Of a stretch of 11,056 nt of DNA, positions 6,322-11,056 are shown one piece after another. Numbering within the stretch: position 1 is the stretch's first letter; every line of letters starts with the position of its first letter. The stretch is from JBCCFX01 sp039029515 (GTDB taxonomy: Bacteria; Planctomycetota; Phycisphaerae; Phycisphaerales; SM1A02), in contig JBCCFX010000142.1 of assembly GCA_039029515.1 (NCBI GenBank), positions 1 through 11,056 on the forward strand, read 5' to 3'. Both the position numbers and the translations under genes were made by a program. The notes beneath the pieces are model-generated. The model ran no database searches. It saw only the letters and a list, made by a program, of their open reading frames with translations, and had not been told where the DNA came from.

Positions 6322-9288
6322 TCATCGTCGCTTCCCTGAATCCATCAGTTCATCGCCAACCGCTTCGCCTTTGAACGAGCGCGGCTGGAACGCTGGGGCC
6401 ATCATCATCTGCGGGAACGGACATGGTCCCCAGTTGTTGATGATCAACGCAAGGTCGAGATTGTCGACGGTGCCATCCTCGTTGACATCGCTCGGACAGC
6501 CCGGCGGTGACAGGATGCAGTTGCCCTGTTCGTTCATCGCCTGGATGAAGTCCAGTGCATCGACCGTGCCATCACCGTTGACGTCCGCACGGCATTCACA
6601 CTCGTCCGGCGTGCCGTTGCTGTTGTCATCGACTTCATTCAGCAGCGCCGCTGGTCCAGTGAGCATCAATTCATAGGCGCCGCGGTCCTGATTCAGGCCC
6701 GCAACACGAATCACATACGGCATACCCTTGACCACATCGACATAGATGCCGGTGAGGTTGTTGGCGGTACACGCGATCATGTTGCCTTCCGTTGCGAGGC
6801 AGCCTGTGTGCACACTGACCATGAACACTTCGGGGCCGAAGTCATTCACGGCGATGAACGCTGATCCATCACTTCGTGGCACGTACGCCCAGTACTCATC
6901 AAACGAACTGAAGAACGGGCCGCAGAACAGGAACGCATCAGACGTGGCCGCGGTGGTATCGCCGGTATACACGAGACCAGCATCAATGCCATTGCCCGAC
7001 GTACCGATGCATGTGTCGGATGCCATCGTGAGCGTCGGATCGTAGAGCGGTTCCGTCTCACAGGAATCTTCTTCACCATTCATATTGCAGTCGACGCACT
7101 CGACGTCGGTCACGTTGGGGAAGATCAAACGCCAGCGATTGAGTTCGCCGCAGGGTGCGACGTTGAAGTACGTGACATGAAGTGTCCATTCGCCGCCGAT
7201 GGGCAGGCCGTCGAAGTTGGCCAGACTGTCCACCGGACTGAAGCCGGGCGGTGAGTCCAGGCCAATGCTGCCGGTCATGCAGCCGTCTTCAATTGCGGTT
7301 CCATCGTCGACGAAGCGTGCTCGCATGTCGTCAGAATCAGGGTCGCAATTCTGGTCGTACAACGCAACGATGATGCCATCGCGCTCCAATTCGACGACAA
7401 GGCCTGACAAATCCTGCTGGTCGATGTTCACGAAGACGCGCATGTCATCGACGGTGCCGATGTTCGGCGCGGCGATCGTGTGCGACACGGTCGTACCATC
7501 TTCAGGGATCATCAGATTGACGCCACCGGAGCTGATGTTGCCGCACGATGTGAAGTCGCCGCGATAGCAACCGCCCTGGAATGCGCAGCCGTATTCAGTC
7601 AGGTGATCGCATTCATCACCGAAGCAGCACGCACCAGCCGGCGGGCACGGCGATGGATCGCACACCGTGTCATCACCCTGGAAGATGCCGGCGCCGGCTT
7701 CACAATCATCCTGGAACTGCAGCGTGCATGTGCCGAGCATCATGTCGCAGCACGCGCCAGCCGGCGGACAGATGATGTCGCCACACTGAACGCCGTCGCC
7801 TTGATAGCGCCCGTCCATGGCGAGGCACGTTTCTTCGTTGACCTGATCGTCACAAGAACCATCGGGCAGGCAGCAAGCGCCGAACGGCACGAGGTCGATG
7901 GTCAGATCACTCACGCCGACATCAAATGATTCCCAGCCGGCGACCTGAATCTTGTATGGTTCGCCCTCGACGACCTGGAACGTCAGTACGGATGGGCCCG
8001 ATGTGCCATCGCAGAGATCAATCAGGTCACCGTCGCCGCAGAATGCTTCATCGTCTTCAACTGGCGTGCCACATCCGGGATAGACCGCAACGGCGGTATC
8101 AAATGCGGTGTCGGAACAAGTGTCGATCGTCACGATGCCGCTGTATGTAGGCGTGTAGCAATACCAGACGTTCGGACCACCATCGAATGCGCAACTGGCT
8201 AACGGACCATCGATGGTCGCGTTGAAGGTTGAGAACGGCAGATCAACGACTTCGCCAATCGGTGTGGCATTCTCGCAGTCATCGTTGACAGGCACGCATG
8301 TGGTGTCGAAACAGAAAACGCCTGCACCCTCAAACTGGCCGCCGGCGGCCATGCATTCGCCCGGCAAGACAGCATCGGTGCACGAACCATCAAGGTTGCA
8401 GCACGCGCCGACTTCGGTGCAGAAGTCGCTTGAAAGCAGCGGATGATCGTCGACGTACTCGCCATTCCTGATCACCGCGCCAGCCCAGTCCGCCGTCACA
8501 TCATGATGTGGAGCCAGTGAACCGATGTCCGCGCAGGCCATGCCGACGCCCTGAAAGGCGCCGCCGATGTCTTCGCAGAGTTCCTGCGTGAGCACATCAA
8601 CACACATCGCATCTGGCTCTGACAAAAGGCATGCGCCGACCGGAATAGGTGACGTCGAGATATAGATGACGGCGCCGCTTTTCCCAGTCGCTTCGCTTGC
8701 TGTGCCTGTCGCCTCCACGATTGATTCTGCCTGCGTCCGTACCGTGGCGAGATAGTTCACGCCGTTGGCCGGCGGATCAAGTTCCATCGGGATATCAGGA
8801 GAACCTGCAATGGCGATCATCCGCGTACCGACGAGCAGGGGGCCGAACGTCGGTTCGATCTCAACAACGGCCACGGTTGCGGCATTCAAGGCGCCGTCGA
8901 AGCTTGCGCACGCCGTGACGGTCGACACGCCGGACTCCAGGATCAGCGCTTCACTGATTGCGACAACGTAGATGTAGCAGGATCCGCCTACAAGAACTTC
9001 CGGGCTGACGTACACATTGCTTGCGTCGGCAATCGCGACTGACAGGACGTCCGCCTGCGCACGAGTGGTGCATAGCCCGCCCACTCCGAATTCGTCAGCA
9101 GCTGCCTCGGCCGATGCGAACGATGACCCCGCATTGACGGGAGCTGGTCCGACCGACGTAAAAATAAATGTGAAGTCCGAATCCGGCACCTCTTCAAGGC
9201 ATACGCCCGCAAGGGTCATTGACGCGCTCAACGTCAGGGCCAGTCCAGCGCCAGTGAGCTGCGCACGAGTTCGCATTGCTTGCATCAT
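6322..9288 (-). CDS. Secreted GACC-repeat, double PPC-like, P-domain and dockerin protein (988 aa)
   Basis: The start ATG is preceded by GGAAGGA at 8 bases and followed by a signal peptide (residues 1 to about 28, ending SMTLAG). Residues 29-215 are a beta-rich N-terminal domain. Next come a four-cysteine GAC unit (218-252), a six-cysteine GACC unit (294-331) and a PPC-like domain (335-466) beginning NDDCENATPIG with VWYCYTP and SGIVTIDTC. Three tandem GACC units (470, 511, 552) lead into a P-domain-like fold (586-723), the DCNMNGEEDSCE linker (733-744), a second PPC-like domain (about 757-876), a dockerin-like EF-hand pair (887-957) and the conserved tail (958-988). Compared with the 806-residue paralogue it has gained one PPC-like domain and one six-cysteine GACC unit. 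It stops at KRR with TGA, whereas its two P-domain paralogues end KRRK with TAA. No protease or other enzyme domain is visible. It probably acts outside the cell in a calcium-dependent binding or structural role. Confidence 0.92.
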   Translation of the reverse strand: MMQAMRTRAQLTGAGLALTLSASMTLAGVCLEEVPDSDFTFIFTSVGPAPVNAGSSFASAEAAADEFGVGGLCTTRAQADVLSVAIADASNVYVSPEVLVGGSCYIYVVAISEALILESGVSTVTACASFDGALNAATVAVVEIEPTFGPLLVGTRMIAIAGSPDIPMELDPPANGVNYLATVRTQAESIVEATGTASEATGKSGAVIYISTSPIPVGACLLSEPDAMCVDVLTQELCEDIGGAFQGVGMACADIGSLAPHHDVTADWAGAVIRNGEYVDDHPLLSSDFCTEVGACCNLDGSCTDAVLPGECMAAGGQFEGAGVFCFDTTCVPVNDDCENATPIGEVVDLPFSTFNATIDGPLASCAFDGGPNVWYCYTPTYSGIVTIDTCSDTAFDTAVAVYPGCGTPVEDDEAFCGDGDLIDLCDGTSGPSVLTFQVVEGEPYKIQVAGWESFDVGVSDLTIDLVPFGACCLPDGSCDDQVNEETCLAMDGRYQGDGVQCGDIICPPAGACCDMMLGTCTLQFQDDCEAGAGIFQGDDTVCDPSPCPPAGACCFGDECDHLTEYGCAFQGGCYRGDFTSCGNISSGGVNLMIPEDGTTVSHTIAAPNIGTVDDMRVFVNIDQQDLSGLVVELERDGIIVALYDQNCDPDSDDMRARFVDDGTAIEDGCMTGSIGLDSPPGFSPVDSLANFDGLPIGGEWTLHVTYFNVAPCGELNRWRLIFPNVTDVECVDCNMNGEEDSCETEPLYDPTLTMASDTCIGTSGNGIDAGLVYTGDTTAATSDAFLFCGPFFSSFDEYWAYVPRSDGSAFIAVNDFGPEVFMVSVHTGCLATEGNMIACTANNLTGIYVDVVKGMPYVIRVAGLNQDRGAYELMLTGPAALLNEVDDNSNGTPDECECRADVNGDGTVDALDFIQAMNEQGNCILSPPGCPSDVNEDGTVDNLDLALIINNWGPCPFPQMMMAPAFQPRSFKGEAVGDELMDSGKRR
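6400..6479. repeat. 80-bp perfect direct repeat, copy 2 (dockerin region)
   Basis: Identical to 3885-3964. The flanks on both sides are also close, with scattered single differences over roughly 250 bases covering the whole dockerin and tail. Confidence 0.93.
7543..7881 (-). repeat. Three tandem GACC units in the 988-residue protein
   Basis: Units begin every 41 residues. The first two carry GACC and a closing CPP cysteine. The third carries GACC with GGC and no CPP, then SSGGVN and the P-domain. This is the same order as in both P-domain paralogues. Confidence 0.9.
8296..8409 (-). repeat. Isolated GACC unit before the first PPC-like domain
   Basis: A single six-cysteine unit (residues 294-331) of the same pattern, ending in CVP rather than CPP. 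It is separated from the main three-unit array by the inserted PPC-like domain. Confidence 0.82.
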
Positions 9289-9296
9289 CTTCGTTG

Positions 9297-9303
9297 TCCT
9301 TCC
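9297..9303 (-). promoter_or_regulatory. Ribosome binding site of the 988-residue gene
   Basis: GGAAGGA on the minus strand, 8 bases ahead of the first of two adjacent ATG codons (9286-9288 and 9283-9285). The first has the better spacing. Confidence 0.75.
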
Positions 9304-9318
9304 GATCCATAGGTAAAG

Positions 9319-9346
9319 CAGCGGGAGACATGACTGTCTCCCGCTG
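9319..9346 (-). terminator. Perfect 12-bp hairpin after the right-edge paralogue
   Basis: The arms cagcgggagaca (9319-9330) and its exact complement (9335-9346) enclose a 4-base loop, 13 bases after the stop codon. On the minus strand CTTTACC follows, a weak T-run. It shares its arm with the hairpin at 3762-3791. It may be a partial terminator or an mRNA-stabilising element. Confidence 0.65.
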
Positions 9347-9359
9347 TGATTCGATTCAA

Positions 9360-11056
9360 TTACTTCCGACGCTTGCCGGACTCAACGAGTTCATCGCCGA
9401 ACGCTTCGCCCTTGAACGATCGCGGCTGGAACGCCGGGTTCAACATCATCTGCGGGAACGGACACGGGCCCCATTCGTTGATGATGATCGCCAGGTCAAG
9501 CTCGTTCACTTCGCCGTCGAGATTGACATCGCTCGGGCAATCAGGCTGGAACAGGACGCAGTTGCCTTGCTCGTTCATCGCCTGCATGAAGTCCGTGGCG
9601 TCAACAACGCCATCGCCATTGATGTCCGCACGGCATTCGCACGCGTCCGGCACGCCGTCACCGTTGTCGTCGGCCGAATTCAGCAACGCCGGCGGACCGA
9701 AGACCGTCAGCGCATACGCTCCGCGATCCTGATTCAGTCCCGCGACGCGAATGAGAACGCCTTCGCCGGCGTTCACGTCGAAGAACACGCCCTGAGTGTT
9801 GTTGGCGGAACATGCAATCACGTTGTCTTCAACATCCGGGCAATTCGAATGTACGCTGACCATGAACACTTCGGGGCCGAAGTCATTGACGGAGACGAAC
9901 GCCTGGCCGTCACTGCGGGGAGTGTAGATCCAATACTGATCGAAGAGGCTGAAGAACGGTCCGCACCAGATAAACGCATCTGAATTCGCGCCCGTGGTGT
10001 CGCCGGTGTAGGTCACGCCCGACGTGATCGCGTTGCTACTGAGGCTGCTATTGATGCACACGTCCTCAGGCGCCGCGTCGAGCGGGTTATAGAGCGGCTG
10101 TGTTTCGCACGAATCCTCGGTGCCATTCATGTTGCAATCGATGCACTCACGTTCGTCAAGCGTCGGGAATGACAGTCGCCAACGGTTGAGTTCACCCGCG
10201 GGTACGCCGCCGCCACCCGGCGTCGAGTCGAGGAAAACATGCAGCGTCCACTCGCCGGCGATCGGTAAGCCATCAAACGCCAGGAGTTCACTCGGCGGCG
10301 CGAACGCAGGCGGCGAATCAAGACCGATGCCGGTATCGCTGCAACCACTCTCGATCGCTTCGCCGCCATCCCGGAATCGAGCCCTCATATCGTCGGCGGA
10401 TGGACCGCATTCGCCGTCATACAACTCGACGAATATGTCGCAGTGTTCGAGGAAGATGTTGACTCGTTCAAGTGACTGCTGGTCAATGTTGACGAAAACG
10501 CGGACGTCCTCAACCGTGCCAAGGTTCGGCACCGTGATGGTGCTGGTGACGCCGGCAAAGTCGTAGACGAGCGGTTCATTGACTCCGCCGCTGCTGATGG
10601 AGTCGCAAATCGTACCGTCACCGCGATAGCAGCCGCCGATCAACGCGCAGTATTCCTCAGTGAAGAGATCGCAGTTGTCGCCGGTACAGCACGCGCCAGC
10701 AAGATCACAGGGATTCGGCTTGCAGACGGTGTCATCACCTTGATAGTCATTCCCGAGGGCATCGCAGTCTTCTGGGAATTCAATCGTGCATACGCCGGTG
10801 AGCGGATTGCAGCATGCACCACTCGGCGGACACTGCGTCGCGTCACAGGTGATGCCGCCACCTTGCCAGATACCGCCGGCATCAGTGCATTCCATTTCAA
10901 ACTGACTTTCCAGACACGTATCGCCCGGCAGGCAGCAGGCACCGATCTCCGCACACAGGGTCGACGTCAGCGCGAGCAGTTCTGAGTCGATTGAATCGCT
11001 CAAAGTCGGCCCTTTGCCGCGCTGCGCTGTGTGACCGTTGGTCGGATCCATGACGG
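9360..11056 (-). CDS. GACC-repeat, P-domain, PPC-like and dockerin protein (5' end off the right edge)
   Basis: The frame is open to the right edge. The first Met in the window (11049-11051) is very unlikely to be the start: it has no signal peptide, and the residues after it align with the middle of the 988-residue paralogue, just ahead of a GACC unit. Counting from that Met, three GACC units begin at 37, 78 and 119. A P-domain-like fold follows (about 153-295; VFVNIDQQ, AGEWTLHV, GELNRWRLSF), then the DCNMNGTEDSCE linker (305-316), a PPC-like domain (327-452), a dockerin-like EF-hand pair (460-530; second loop DVNLDGEVN) and a tail ending KRRK (531-563). A GGGGVP insertion sits in the P-domain near residue 280. 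It is the most diverged of the three P-domain paralogues in its visible part, yet its 3' end and following hairpin resemble those of the 806-residue gene. The missing part should hold a signal peptide and an N-terminal domain. Confidence 0.9.
   Translation of the reverse strand, partial: VMDPTNGHTAQRGKGPTLSDSIDSELLALTSTLCAEIGACCLPGDTCLESQFEMECTDAGGIWQGGGITCDATQCPPSGACCNPLTGVCTIEFPEDCDALGNDYQGDDTVCKPNPCDLAGACCTGDNCDLFTEEYCALIGGCYRGDGTICDSISSGGVNEPLVYDFAGVTSTITVPNLGTVEDVRVFVNIDQQSLERVNIFLEHCDIFVELYDGECGPSADDMRARFRDGGEAIESGCSDTGIGLDSPPAFAPPSELLAFDGLPIAGEWTLHVFLDSTPGGGGVPAGELNRWRLSFPTLDERECIDCNMNGTEDSCETQPLYNPLDAAPEDVCINSSLSSNAITSGVTYTGDTTGANSDAFIWCGPFFSLFDQYWIYTPRSDGQAFVSVNDFGPEVFMVSVHSNCPDVEDNVIACSANNTQGVFFDVNAGEGVLIRVAGLNQDRGAYALTVFGPPALLNSADDNGDGVPDACECRADINGDGVVDATDFMQAMNEQGNCVLFQPDCPSDVNLDGEVNELDLAIIINEWGPCPFPQMMLNPAFQPRSFKGEAFGDELVESGKRRK
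10605..10943 (-). repeat. Three tandem GACC units in the right-edge protein
   Basis: Units step by exactly 41 residues. The first two have six cysteines with a closing Cys (CPP, then CDL). The third has GGC instead of the closing Cys and leads into SSGGVN. Confidence 0.88.

Noticed and set aside
9276..9983. Plus-strand open frame of 235 codons
   Set aside because: It is the shadow of the dockerin and PPC-like coding region of the right-edge paralogue and runs through the intergenic hairpin. Similar shadows occur opposite the same region in the other paralogues.
11049..11051. ATG as the true start of the right-edge gene
   Set aside because: The frame continues open to the edge, there is no signal peptide after it, and the following residues align with the interior of the 988-residue paralogue.
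1908..11056. A cellulosome-type system based on the dockerins
   Set aside because: No cohesin, scaffoldin or carbohydrate-active domain is seen. The dockerin-like EF-hands carry extra cysteines and belong to the planctomycete surface-protein type.

Overview
The window looks like part of a planctomycete chromosome, most likely of the Phycisphaerae. The basis is a set of large secreted proteins ending in a cysteine-containing dockerin-like double EF-hand (DVNGDG...DVNQDG...GPCP), DCNxNGxxDSCE calcium-loop linkers and repeated GACC cysteine modules, in moderately GC-rich DNA. This is taxonomy by family resemblance, not by a marker gene. No RNA gene, transposase, CRISPR array or replication origin was seen.

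Every gene I can support lies on the minus strand, so transcription runs from high to low coordinates. In that order they are: (i) the 3' part of a GACC/P-domain/dockerin protein that enters from the right edge (9360 to the edge); (ii) a 988-residue paralogue with an extra PPC-like domain (6322-9288); (iii) an 806-residue paralogue (3804-6224, with the start moved inward from the longest reading frame); (iv) a shorter, more diverged 602-residue relative without a P-domain (1908-3716); (v) after a strong terminator, a small membrane-anchored DUF3465-type protein (1156-1755); and (vi) an exported protein of unknown function running off the left edge (1-934).

Genes (i)-(iv) form a tandem array of paralogues separated by 71-97 bp gaps. 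Their front ends differ, while their back ends share the order GACC units, P-domain, DCN linker, PPC-like domain, dockerin and an MNPAxQPR tail. Each gap carries a hairpin just after the upstream stop codon, and two gaps carry a second hairpin next to the Shine-Dalgarno sequence of the next gene. I see no convincing promoter in the gaps, so a polycistronic unit with processed or attenuated transcripts is the simplest reading. A near-ideal intrinsic terminator at 1844-1878 closes the array.

The proteins carry signal peptides, many cysteines and several predicted calcium loops, which fits extracellular or cell-surface structural or adhesive proteins assembled or anchored through the C-terminus. 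No catalytic domain is visible in any array member. The observations most worth following are the cysteine-register logic of the roughly 41-residue GACC repeat, the shared C-terminal tail, the near-identical DNA of the 3' ends, and the repeated intergenic hairpins.
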